DNA from: Lineus longissimus
Lineage: Eukaryota > Nemertea > Pilidiophora > Heteronemertea > Lineidae
Assembly (NCBI RefSeq): GCF_910592395.1
Contig: NC_088321.1
Span: 13,518,001 to 13,578,000, forward strand
Direction of reading: 5' to 3'
Length of the DNA: 60,000 nt
In this document: positions 1 to 12,600 of the stretch, one piece after another
Position numbering within the stretch: position 1 is the first letter of the stretch
Layout: every line of letters starts with the position of its first letter
Program-made: the position numbers and the translations under genes
The notes under the pieces: model-generated
Databases searched by the model: none
What the model was told of the DNA's origin: nothing
What the model saw: only the letters and a program-made list of their open reading frames with translations

Positions 1-198
1 TCAGGAGTGCTAATTTAGAGCAGAACATCAAATGACCTCCCTTGCAAGTACTGTCCTTCAAAAGAAGAGGTATTGTGATAGCACAGGTCAATTTCAATGG
101 AAATGATATAATGGAGTGTCCTTAACAGAGAGGGTGTCGTTAGTAATAGTAGAGAGGTGTCTGGGCTCTCAATCACACGAATACACACCTGTTTAAAA

Positions 199-330
199 GT
201 GCAGTCAGTGGAACCTACCTTAGAGGTTTGACCTCTCTAATAAGAGCACCTCTCTATTATGGACAGTACATGTCAGTCCCAAGGGTGTCATTAATTAATA
301 GAGAGGCCTTTAGAGGGAAATAATATATTT
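199..330. mobile_element. Same short-element family, upstream piece
   Basis: Contains GGAACCTACC, CCTCTCTAATAAGAG and AATAGAGAGGCC, motifs of the 635-810 element. The ends are not clear. Confidence 0.5.
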
Positions 331-367
331 ATAATAATATATCTTATTCCTCTCGGTTATCTTTCAG

Positions 368-629
368 GCTGCTGAGACTGGCCTCCCAACGTTCTCATGT
401 GTGTCGGAGGTCGACATCCCCGATGTCGATGATGATGACCGACGTATGATCTCCGTCGGAATCTGTGCGATGGGGAAGAAGTCGAAGTCGCAGCCGATGC
501 AGGAGATCCTCGACCGTCTGGACCGCTTCGAATACATCAAGACAATTATATTTGCGGAGGAGACGATCATGAATGAACCAGTTGAAAACTGGCCGATTTG
601 CGACTGCCTCATCTCATTCTATTCAAAAG
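368..629 (+). CDS. PPIP5K: PPIP5K exon 1 (first visible)
   Basis: This is the start of the kinase domain, with a short acidic stretch (DVDDDD), then [14 protein letters not shown] and ending [10 protein letters not shown]. The acceptor is TTTCAG and the donor AAAAG|GTTTGT; it ends in phase 1. There is no in-frame ATG before the conserved block, so translation begins in an exon further upstream. Confidence 0.93.
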
Positions 630-3600
630 GTTTGTACAGTAGAACCTATTAAGGACACCCTTGGCTGAGAAGTACTGTCCTTAATAGAGAGGTGTCCTGA
701 TTAGAGAGGTCAAACTGAATGGAAACAACCAATTTGGGACCAAAACTAGTGTCCTTAATAGAGAGGTTGTCCTTAATAGAAAGGTGTCCGCTAAGGGAGG
801 TGACACTGTACTCTTGTTGAGCTATCGCTTTATACAGTTGCAGAAATTTCATACGAGTCTAAGTAGCTTGTCGTTAATTCCATCACATGAAATCAATCCA
901 TGATTTAATTGCATTAGTGCATTTTTCTATACACATGTGATTCAAATCATGCTTGAAGAACCTTATTACGAGATGAACACAATAAAATTTTGTTGAAAGG
1001 AAAGATTCTTACAACACAGTCTGCCAACTTTATTGAATAGCTTTTTCCTGTCCCAGGACACGCCAGCTCGGCATGCTGAAAGGCATGCGTGATACTAAGT
1101 AATCTGGGGTGGCTATATATCAAAGTCTTATTTTATTTTTCTAGGATTTTGTTTGGATAAAGCCATCCAGTACGAAAAACTTCGCCGGCCGTTCAGTCTC
1201 AATGATCTTCCACTACAATACGATATACAAGACAGGTAAATTATCCATTTTCCTGCCAAAATTCAGTTCAAGGTCCTCTTTACCGGGTTTCATTTAACTC
1301 TTTCGTTACTTCATTGAGGCCTGAATGATATGAGAGAAGAGGGTGATGTAAGAGACGGTATCATGCTTGAGTTCACAATCAAGTAAGACTTCATTGTTCC
1401 AACCCACGCCCTATTATGTGTGGAGGCAAGTAATGTTATCTATGAGGCTCCTCGCAGGAATTGATAATTTCAACGCCTTTACAAAAGTACAAGTAAATAC
1501 TATCCTCATTTCTGTCTCTTTTTTCCAGGAGAGCCGTTTATAAGATTTTAAAGGAGAACGACATTGATCATCCGCGGTTTGCCATCCTTGACAGAGAAAG
1601 TGGTGAAAGTAAGTCTAATTATTCCGGCCTGGTTGCTCAGTCGTCGTTGGCAGTAGCATGGCATTAAGTCCTAACATTGCTATTGTGAATGAAATTGACT
1701 GAAGTGAAGGTGATAATAGAGTCCAGTTGCTCAGTCATCATGACCTTTAGTATTGACATTGCTCAGCTTTACAGACAATGCAATATTAGAGTCCAGTTGC
1801 TCAGTCATCATGACCCTCAATGTATTGACATTGCTCAGCTTTACAGACATTGCAATATCAGAGTCCAGTTGCTCAGTCATCATGACCTTTAGTATTGACA
1901 TTGCTCAGCTTTACTGAAAATGCAATATTAGAGTCCAGTTGCTCAGTCATCATGACCCTCAATGTATTGACATTGCTCAGCTTTACAGACAATGCAATAT
2001 TAGAGTCCAGTTGCTCAGTCATCATGACATTGCTCAGCTTTACAGACATTGCAATATTAGAGTTCAGTTGCTCAGTCATCATGACCTTTAGTATTGACAT
2101 TGCTCAGCTTTACAGACAATGAAATATTAGAGTCCAGTTGTTCAGTCATCATGACCCTCAATGTATTGACATTGCTCAGCTTTGCAGACAATGCAATATT
2201 AGAGTTCAGTTGCTCAGTCATCACGACCCTCAATGTATTGACGTTGCTCAGCTTTACAGACAATGCAATATTAGAGTCCAGTTGCTCAGTCATCATGACC
2301 TTTAGTATTGACATTGCTCAGCTTTACAGACCATGCAATATTAGAGTCCAGTTGCTCAGTCATCATGACCCTCAATGTATTGACATTGCTCAGCTTTACA
2401 GACCTTGCGCGGAGTTACCATCTTCTATCTCCTTCAGTAAATTGCATTTCAATCTGAGCAAAAAGACTAAAGCCAACGTTACTGCAAACTTGGCTTGAGC
2501 AACTGGCCTCAACCTATAGTCTAGTTTGATGACAGGCCTTTCAAATTGCATGGCCATCTTTATACCCGCTATCATTCTGGCCTACATGTATGTTATGTTT
2601 TTTGCTTTAGCAAAATTTGGGTGCATTTTGCCTCTGCAATCTGTTGCAGTATAGTCAGAATTTAGGTGGTTGTAATTCAGAGTAAAGTCCCTCATATTGC
2701 ATGCGATCTCCACAAGAAAAAGAACAAATTTTTGACAAGTCGTTTTGGAGCAGATTTGAGCATTTTGAGCAGCAGTAAATGCTCTGGAGGGAGGGGAGGT
2801 CAGTTAGACCACAGAGGCTGACGAAATGGGCTCATATATACGTCACCTCAGAATTAGGCTAACATTTCAGCCCTACTCCAAATTAGTCTACTGCGCAGAA
2901 AGATGTCCTGGCTCTGTAATGTATTTTGCTATGTAATGCCCTTGCATGGAGCTGTATTTATGATAGCTGTTTGGAGGGTGGCTCGCATGTCACCAGCGCT
3001 ATTTTTAGCAATGACCTGGCGATGATCACATGCATGCCCTGTATCATTTTCGAATCGGCCAATCAGTGTGTGTATGGTGACTTGTGACATCAGGAATCAA
3101 GTAGAAATAATTAATTGGATCAAGGTGTTTACTTTTGAACTGATGATAAAAACGCCACCGTTCGAGGCCAGTTCCTATCTTTCTTGTACATGTAGAGGGA
3201 TGGGCTATGTCGAAAAAAACTTTCAGGGAAACAGTTAAAGAAAGAATTGTTTGCTAACTGCTTATTTGGGGCAATGTGGCACTGAGTAGCCTACTCGATC
3301 CTCTCTCATCATCCCCTAGCTTATTTAAGTTAGCATGTTGATGTTTTTATTTTGCTTTAGGTGCTTATCTTGTCGTTTTGTGATTGTCTTTCAGAGAAAG
3401 TTCGACTCGACCATTGGTCAGGTATGTATCCATGACGACTGTATTCATGTTTTGTTGTTTGTGGTACACAGGTTGTTGATCTCAGAATCTCAACAAAAAT
3501 CAGACTGAATCTGTTACGTTCCGTATTTCATGTTCCTCCCTAGATCCCCAGAGCTTCGTCTCGATTGCACCCTTTGGCCATGTGGTCGGTCTCTCACTGT

Positions 3601-6600
3601 CCCAGAGTGGGCAGTTCTGGAGCTCATGCTCTAGTGTCTTTTTTCTGAATGTTGCACTGGCACCTTCCGAACTCAGCCATATTCATCCTCTTGAGCTGGG
3701 CTTTACAGTCAGCAGTGGCCCATCCTCAAAAGATGATAGTCTCTTTTATATTTGGTATACAAAGTACCCAGACTCTAAATATTCTTATTTATCTTGGAAG
3801 ATCACTAAGTTATTGAATTTTATTTATGTGAACAATTTCAAATCCTACGAAAGTAAGACAAGGGGCTTTCATACAGGATTTAGGGTAGAATGGGGTAATC
3901 GTAACCCTGGTTTATTTGTAGCCTCTGCATTGTTTGATGCAGGGGATATTAATCAATATCATAGGCAGGGGCTACAATTAAAGCAGGGTTACAATTACCC
4001 CATTCTACCTTACAGGATTTGGGTATGCCTAATCTCAATTCTCGTCCTCGAATCTCTAAAATATTCATTGTTTTCTCGATAGATCACCAAGTCATTGAGG
4101 GCGACGACCAGATCGAAGTCAACAGCATCATCTTCCAAAAACCATTCGTTGAGAAACCGGTCTCCGCTGAAGACCACAATGTATTCATATATTTCCCGAC
4201 AAGCGCGGGCGGCGGGAGTCAGCGCCTGTTTCGAAAGATTGGCAGCCGCAGTAGCGTGTATTCTCCGGTTAGCCGCATCCGGAAGGCCGGATCGTATATT
4301 TATGAGGATTTCATGCCAACGGATGGCACGGATGTCAAGGTGAGGATTCAGCAGTTTTCAGAAACACGTTTATTGATATTTATTATTGGGTTACTTTCCC
4401 CCCACCTCGAAGTTAAAAGAATTCAGGCCTAGCCCATTCACAAGTATTGTCTTTTTACTCCACAATTTTCAGAAACTATTTAGATATGGACTTTATCATG
4501 TTATTTTGCCCCTTACCTCAGAATCCAGGCCGAGCCAAATTAATAGTGTATTGTCTCTAAACAAAGCTTGCTTGCACTTAATACAGTGTAGGCCTAAACT
4601 TCCTCTCCCCTGACCTTAGTATAGAGGGTGTCCAGCTAACAGAAGTGTCCGCTAAAGGAGGTTCCACTGTATTTTCAGGTGTACACGCTGGGCCCTGACT
4701 ACGCCCACGCCGAGGCCAGAAAGTCCCCGGCACTGGATGGGAAAGTCGAGCGTGACAAAAACGGAAAGGAAGTGAGATACCCTGTTATACTGAACGCTGC
4801 AGAGAAACTCATGGCGAGGAAAGTCTGCTTGGCCTTCAAGGTAGGAAAATTAATACTCGATAGGAAAACACCACTACCTCGAATGACAAATTGAAGGCCT
4901 AGGGTTACCCTTGTCCTTTTTTTTGCTCACCATAGGGTCTATACAATACTGTTATACTGAACGCTACAGAGAAACTCATGGCGAGGAAAGTCTGCTTGGC
5001 CTACTGCTCACCATAGAGTCTATACAATACTGCAGTGTCAGTCGTGGTCATCTGATCCCGATTAAAAAACAGTGGCACGTTTCTTAACCGCTTGGGCTAT
5101 GAACTTGAAACTTTGTTTGCAGGGCCCCCTAGGTCGGGTGACCTCCGACACTGAAGTTAGGTCCGATCTAATTGTCGACTTGTCCACCAGGGGGCCAAAA
5201 GAGAAAATCTAAAAAGTGTGGTATCTCACCTTTAAAGGGGCACTATAAGGCAGCAGCAGAGGGGCTAATTCGGCCATAAGTGACGAGTAAGCACAGAATG
5301 GGCCTTGGTCATGCAGACTCGGCACTAAATATATTCCTGTACAATCATTAATCATTTCGACGTACTGTGAGATGTGAGAGACCCCTATTGGAGACTTTGT
5401 GTAACTTTATCTTGTCTGCCCAGCTGCTGCTTATATCGTCCCTTTAAGTGACTCGTTTTTTGATGTAGGTCTTCAATGGTAGGTACTCCTAGCCAGGACA
5501 CATATTGTGCGGGTTTTTAATTTGACCTAGATTTGATTTGTTGTGCCTCATTGTTGGTACCCTGTGCGCAAAAAAACCCTTTTAACGCTTGGCTGGTTCA
5601 AAGAGGGATAAATTCCTCATTCCTTTCATGAATTGTTTTAAGCAAACTGTATGTGGTTTCGACCTCCTACGAGCGAGCGGGAAGTCTTACGTCTGCGATG
5701 TCAACGGATTCAGCTTTGTGAAAAACTCGGCGAAATATTACGATGACTCTGCCAAAATCCTCGGGAACATGATAATGCGTCGATTGGCACCTCAGCTGTC
5801 AATCCCGTGGTCCATCGCGTTCCAGCCCGAGGATATCCCAATCGTGCCAACGACGTACGGTACGATGATGGAACTGCGTTGCGTTATTGCGGTCATCCGA
5901 CACGGGGATCGAACGCCCAAACAGAAGATGAAAATGGAGGTGAAGCACAAAAAGTAAGATATTTTTTGGAGGGGGGAGGGGGAGGGGGAGGGGGGGTTGA
6001 TGGAGTGTCCTTGAATTAAAAAAAATTACAAGGTGAAATTGAATGTAAACAACCAATTTTGGACCAAAACTAGTGTCCTTAATAGAGAGGTTGTCCTTGA
6101 TAGAGAGGTGTCCGCTAAGGGAGGTTCCACTGCATTTGTTTAGATTTGAAAATCGACATTATTTCTTCCGTTGTTTTAGGTTTTTCGATCTTTTCGAGAA
6201 ATACCATGGTTACGAGACGGGTCATCTGAAACTGAAACGTCCGAAACAGCTTCAAGAAGTCCTGGACATTTCTCGGTTTTTGTTGGCTGAGTTCAACACG
6301 AACCACAACCCGGAGATCGAGGAGAAGAAGTCTAAATTAGAACAGCTGAAGTCCGTGTTGGAAATGTACGGTCACTTCTCGGGTATTAACAGGAAGGTTC
6401 AGCTGAAGTATCAACCAAACGGTCGCCCAAAGAGGTCATCAAGTGAAGAAGGTAAGTTGGCGTTTGTCAAAAAATCTGTTAGAAATTTTGCTAGTGAATT
6501 ATGAGGCGGTATACATGTACGTGTGTGTCACGCACTTGTTGTAATCCCAGGGATGCTATTTGTGTTCAAGAGGTTTCTAAATAACCCTTTAGCACTCCAG

Positions 6601-9600
6601 TGTTTTAAATTTGTTTCCATCTCCTAGAAAAATGCCTTAAAATTCCTAAAAATGAGCCATTTTAACATGAAAGTTGGAGTAATACTTGTCAGTAAATGGA
6701 TAACTCATCGACTGAGGTGGGTGTTCGGCTAAAGCAGAACGATGTTTTGATTAAGCTCTTTCACGTGAGATGTCACCCCGATTGCGGGTGCCCACGGGCG
6801 TTTGGAGTGCTAAAGGCACAAACAGCTACACCTAAACTGTTTTGCATGCTGGCTAAAACCATTCCACCAAAAAATGTAACAGCCTGCTACATTTTTCAAC
6901 TAAATTCAATAAAATGACCAAACTGTTTTAAAAATCTCTACGAAATTAACAACATTCAGTCTTCTCTATTCCTCTATCAACCATCCAGGCATCGAATTCT
7001 GGGAAAAGGTGGCACTTGATGATAACTATAGTGGGACCGATTCATCGTCAGGTAACGATGGTGTCGCCCCCTGGTGACAACACAGCTAATTATTGTCCGC
7101 CTTACCCTATGCTTTGTGCTTGGTGTCATCCTTTAAGTCTAGGAATTTTAAAAGTATTTATAACCAAATGCCGACAGTCCACTGTCGTTTTCAGTGTTTC
7201 GCAAACTATTGGGCAGGGAATGAAATGCCCTGCATGTTCACTCAATTTGATGAAAGATTATGTAAATCGAATGCTAACTAGCTAAGTAGAAAAAGAAATT
7301 CAATATCTTTCATGCCAGACCCTGGTATTCCCGTAGGAATTGTACATCATCCTGTAGTGTGTGGGGGGAGGGCGACTGTCTTCACTCTCAGTCAAGTGAT
7401 TCAATCCTTATCATGTCATGGCTATTTTTGACGTTTGCAAGTTTTAGCCACGAATACACCAAAAGATTGTGCGCATTTTTGTTTTTTCCCTGATTTCTAT
7501 CAGATTTTGAAGATTGAGACAATGCATACCCTATGCAGCAAAAATTGATATACGCCGAGTGGGGAACGGCCTGGGAACTAACTGCTGATAACTTCTTCTT
7601 GTCAGTGTAGTGATCGCATGACCCGTCTATCATATAAGTCTCTGTAAATACATCCTACCTCATTTTGTACATTTCGGTGATGAGCCTTGACAATCCTGGA
7701 GAACCAGCACCTCATTTTCCGAGGATATTCCACCGTTCGAGGAAGGATTTCCTGGAATCATGTGAGAGAAAATATAAAAAGTGGCATGTTAATAGCAAGA
7801 AACCTCGGGGAAAGGAATGACATTTCTTGGAACGCCCTCGATTAATGTGATTACCCTCGATGAATGCGGTGCTGATTCTTGAGTGCAACTTTTCTCAAAA
7901 AAAGGCAAATGAATATGCATTTTGTAGCATGCTGTGCTTACACTTAGCAGGACAAACAAAAGTCTTTTGTCGGGAGTTTGAAAACAAATGGAATAATTTC
8001 AATAATTTTTGGCTTTTTTTTCTCGAATTTTTTGTTCTCAGCCATATATACTTCGCATCATGTGCGTGAAGTCAAAACCTATACTTTATATTTGTTTTTT
8101 ATGTAAAAAAGTTTGCCTTATATATTATTTTGAATAATGCCATAAGAAAGGAAACAGGATTCTTTTTACCTGTTGGGTGTTTGTAAAATTAATGAGAATT
8201 TATTTAGAAATACTTGAATTTTGTGCAGTATTTTACCCAACAGAAACCATTCTACACTGTATACTTTTAGATGCACCACGTGAGCCCTCATTGGTGTTGA
8301 TTCTGAAGTGGGGCGGTGAGCTTACCCCAGCCGGTAAAGTCCAGGCTGAAGAACTTGGCAAGGCCTTCAGATGCATGTACCCTGGAGGGGAAGGTATGTA
8401 TGGTGGTCTTGAGGTGAACCTACCCATGGGGGGGGGGCTCTGGTCTTGATTTCCTGAGGTGTGCCTACCCACGGGAGGTCCTTGTGTTGATTCTAGCGGT
8501 GGGCTGACACCAGTCGGTAAGGTCAAGGCTGAAGGCTGGATGCATTACGCAGAAAGCAAAAGTATGTTTGATCACCCCAGCAGAGATACACCCTGCAGGG
8601 TCCTTTTCCCTGATTTCCTTTTCCATAGCCAGCTTTGACTTAAACAGGTAGCACTCATGGCCTGGTCAGGAGCATCTTGAGCACCAGGAGTGCTGAGTTT
8701 GGTCTGACTTCTCTCCATCAGCCAGCATGAGGGTCAAAGGAACCAATTTCACCACATCACAGTATTACATGTGCGTGTAGGTTGAAAGATACCCAAGTTA
8801 TTGGCCAATATAGTTAATTTACATTGTAAACTTAACTGCACAATTTCGATTTCAGGTGATTATGGCCAATGCCCTGGTTTAGGCCTTCTACGTCTACATA
8901 GTACCTTCCGGCATGATTTGAAGATTTACGCATCCGACGAGGGAAGAGTCCAAATGACTGCAGCAGCCTTTGCAAAGGTACGTAAGCTTCATTCACTGAC
9001 TGCCTGGGTATGAGCAAGAATTGATAAAGACTTGTCTTTATAAATTCTTTGTATGACGTAGTGGTGTATTGAATCCGCACGGGGGTAGAGTTGTCTGCCT
9101 TTTCAAGGGGCATGAGGAAATCGGTTTTACTACCAGAAAATCAACATTCGAACTACAGTAGAACCTCTCTATTAAGGATACCCTCGGGACTGACAAGTGG
9201 TGTCCTTATGAGGCGCCTCTCTATTGATTAAAGAGAGGTGTCCTGATAAGAGAGGTCCAATTATATGAAAACGACTTGCGAGATTCTATGTGTCCTTGTG
9301 ATGCCATTTGCTGAATCTGATAGTTTGTACCGTGGGACATCGCATGACATCATTTAAGATCCTGTGTGTCCTATATGTAGTGCTACTTGCTATTTCTGAA
9401 AACCTATACCACGGGACATTGCTCAACATCATTTAAAAGCCTGTTCGTCCTTGTGATGCCATCTGCTAGCACTGAAAGCTTCTACCGCTTGATATCGCGT
9501 GACATCATTTAAGATCCAGTGTGCCCTTGTGACGTCATTCACTGGCTCTGATAGCTCGTATTGTGGGATATCGCGTGACATCATTTAAGATCCTGTGTGC

Positions 9601-12600
9601 CCATTCACTGGCTCTGATAGCTCGTATCGTGTGACGTGTTTTACGTTGTAGACAGTTGACGTTGTTCTAACAGGCCTTGAAAAGGTACATGCCTCGTCGC
9701 GCCATCTTTAGGGATTCATCAAAAATCCACTACCCGATTGTAGTTATGCTTGCTATCTTTTGCTCTTCCTTCCCATCCCCTCCGTAAAGTGTTTTTCAGA
9801 TAGATCCAGTCAAAGGTACTTGGCTGACTTCTTGTCACTAAACTATAATAGTGTGATCACAAATAGTAATGTTAGGCAGTCTTGGGTAGCTGGTGTCATA
9901 GTTGACCAGCTTTACCTTGTAGTTCCACCGAGAAAGAGAATCGCTCTTCAGCATTGGTACTTAGGATAATCTATCATTTGGTAAACGTGATCTGGTCACA
10001 TTCTCGAGTTCACTAGGTATCTATGGCCGAATCAATATGAAAAACACTTTCACCTCCGAGGTGATGATTAAAATACGGATTTTACAGGAGGTGTGGAAGC
10101 GTAGTGAAGCTATGCTAGCTAGCCTTCAAAATACTATCCTCAGAAATAGCGAGTTTGCGCAAATCCCAGGAAATGCCAATGCGAACACTTGTCCCATTGT
10201 TTGGCACCGTGATCAGGAGGTCGAACAGTTTGATAGGCGTTCTGCGTCGGTGTTTTGGGGGCTTTACGGAAGCTCCCAAATACCTCTCGACCTCCCACCC
10301 ATCAAAATTGATGACTCATTGAAATTTTACTAATCCTTCGCAGGGCCTACTCGACCTTGAGGGAGAGCTGACCCCGATCCTCGTTCAGATGGTCAAGGTC
10401 GGCAACCTGAACAAAATGTTGGACTCGGCGACTACGGCGAGCGTCTCCGCGTGTCCGACCCCCTCGCCGGCAAACTCGGTCAATTCAGACAAGGTGCTAT
10501 TTTGATTCGTTTCGGTTTTGGCCTGTGATTGTAACAGAAAATTCTCTCGCGGAAACTTGTTTTGTTTTGGCGGGGGAAAATCGTTCAAAATTTGAAATTT
10601 GAACATGAATTTGAGAATTTCCAATTATGAAATACGTAGTCAATACAAATTTTCATACATCTCCGTCTTGGCGTGTATTTCGTGTCAGAAAATTATCTCG
10701 GGACACCTTTTTCGTTTTGGCGGGGAACAAGTCGTTCAAAATTTGAAATTTGAACTTGAATTTGGGAAATTCCAACATCAAGATACGTACTGAATGCAAG
10801 TTTGAACAGTGGACTTTGCATGTCAGCTCTTATCACATGATAACTGCACATCGGCTTTGTCATATTTCTAGTGAGGTTGTGGCAAATGGAATCTGCTAGG
10901 GGGCGCAGTGACTCATGTACCTTTTCAAGGCAACGGGATATCGGTTTTAGTACCAGAGAAATGACAAAGGTGCTGAAATGACCAGAAAAAACCAACCACA
11001 TCTCGTAAGATGCGTGGTTGTTGGTTTTAATACCAGAAAAACAACAAATCAGACAAAACGGCCACAACAAACCAATCACATCTCGTAAGATGCGTGGTTG
11101 TTGGTTTTAATACCAGAAACAATACAACAAATCAGACAAAACGGCCACAACAAACCAATCACATCTCGTAACATGCGTGGTTGTTGGTTTTAATACCAGA
11201 AACAATACAACAAATCAGACAAAACGGCCACAACGAAACCAAACACATCTCGTAAGATCAGTAGATCGTTGCGAGATGATTTGCTGGCTCTGTTAGCTAA
11301 TCCTGCTTGATGTTATCCGACGCCATTTGAAATTACAAACAGACGATGCTGTATCATGAGCTGTTGGCGTTGTCATTACAATGTTGGCGTGGGCCTTGAA
11401 AAGGTACTTTCCGCGCTGCGCCATCTACATGTTCAGAGACTCATCAAAAGTATGCTTTCCAATTACCAGTGGGGAACATGTAAATGATGTACATTGTCAT
11501 CAAATTAGGCCTCTTGTCCCAGACTTGGGCCTTTGTTGTCGGGGATGAACTTGATGTAATTCAACATAGATGAACTACTTTAACATGGATTAACTACTTC
11601 AACATCGATGAACTATTTCAACATCGATGAACTACTTCAACATGGATGAACTACTTCAACATTGATGAACTACTTCAACATGGATGAACTACTTCAACAT
11701 GGATGAACTACTTTAATATGGATGAACTACTTTAATATGGATGAACTATGTTGACCTATGGCTGCCACTAACCAGTATTAAAGGAAAACTTATGATGGAA
11801 AGGTTGAATTGAGAGTAAAGAGGACTGATTCTACTTGAGTAGTTTTGTTAAAAACTGTGGCCCTTCGCTGCCCAAGTTTGCTCTTTTTGCTCTAAAAATT
11901 TCATCGTGTTAGCAAACTGCAGCGGTTTTCCGCTGTAGTGGAATCTGTCTCTCATAAACAATATTCTTCGAAATATGGAGATGTTAAAGATGTGGTAAAA
12001 GTTTTGTTTTAAAACAATTGTTAATGGGTTGAATAATCAAGTTGCACTGCGGTGGTCCTGAACACGTTTTTCACTACATAAGCTGTAGAAGTTGTAGATT
12101 TCGTAAGAATAGTAGTTTGAAGGCTTATAAAAAGAGGCTGTTACTGCAGGCCATCCGCTGCATGAGGATGTTCATGTGCACTGATATCTTGAGGAAATCT
12201 TGGGTAGATGATCTCTTTTACGGCCCTGCACACAGGGGTGTGCAGGGCCGAAAAAGCAAACAAAATCCCCTGATTTTCTCAGGATGCTGTACTAGGTATT
12301 CACAGAATTTAGTGTCCCCCAAGGCAGGCACATTTACTGTGAGCTCTTGGGGGAAACCTTGCTGGCCCAGTGGGACAGTTGCATTAGTGTATGTAGGAGT
12401 GCACTGCAATGCATATAAATCCCCTTGCTATTTGATATTGGTAGGGATTCGTTATAGAATACTGCCCCAGATTGTGCTCCATCCTTCTTTCACCAATTTT
12501 GGCCACCAATTTTGCTGCCGAGTTGCTAGACCAGCTGTGAGTAGTATAAACTGACGTTCTGTCATGATTGCCCACCAACTACTCTACATGTAATTTGCGT

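Larger units (their letters stand above)
9095..9694. mobile_element. Dispersed element with CCTTTTCAAGG ends, copy A (intron 11)
   Basis: The left end CCTTTTCAAGGGGCATG and right end CCTTGAAAAGGTACATG are inverted. It contains ATCGGTTTTACTACCAGAAA, as in copy B at 10912. Inside are a second inserted short element and a tandem array of about 78 bp units (9278-9640). Confidence 0.6.

Noticed and set aside
1689-2498. Several overlapping open frames on both strands
   Set aside because: They translate the 70-bp tandem array and do not look like protein genes.
12042-12554. 170-codon open frame in intron 12a
   Set aside because: No recognisable motif or splice context. A hairpin runs through it and opposite-strand frames are also open. 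Likely chance.
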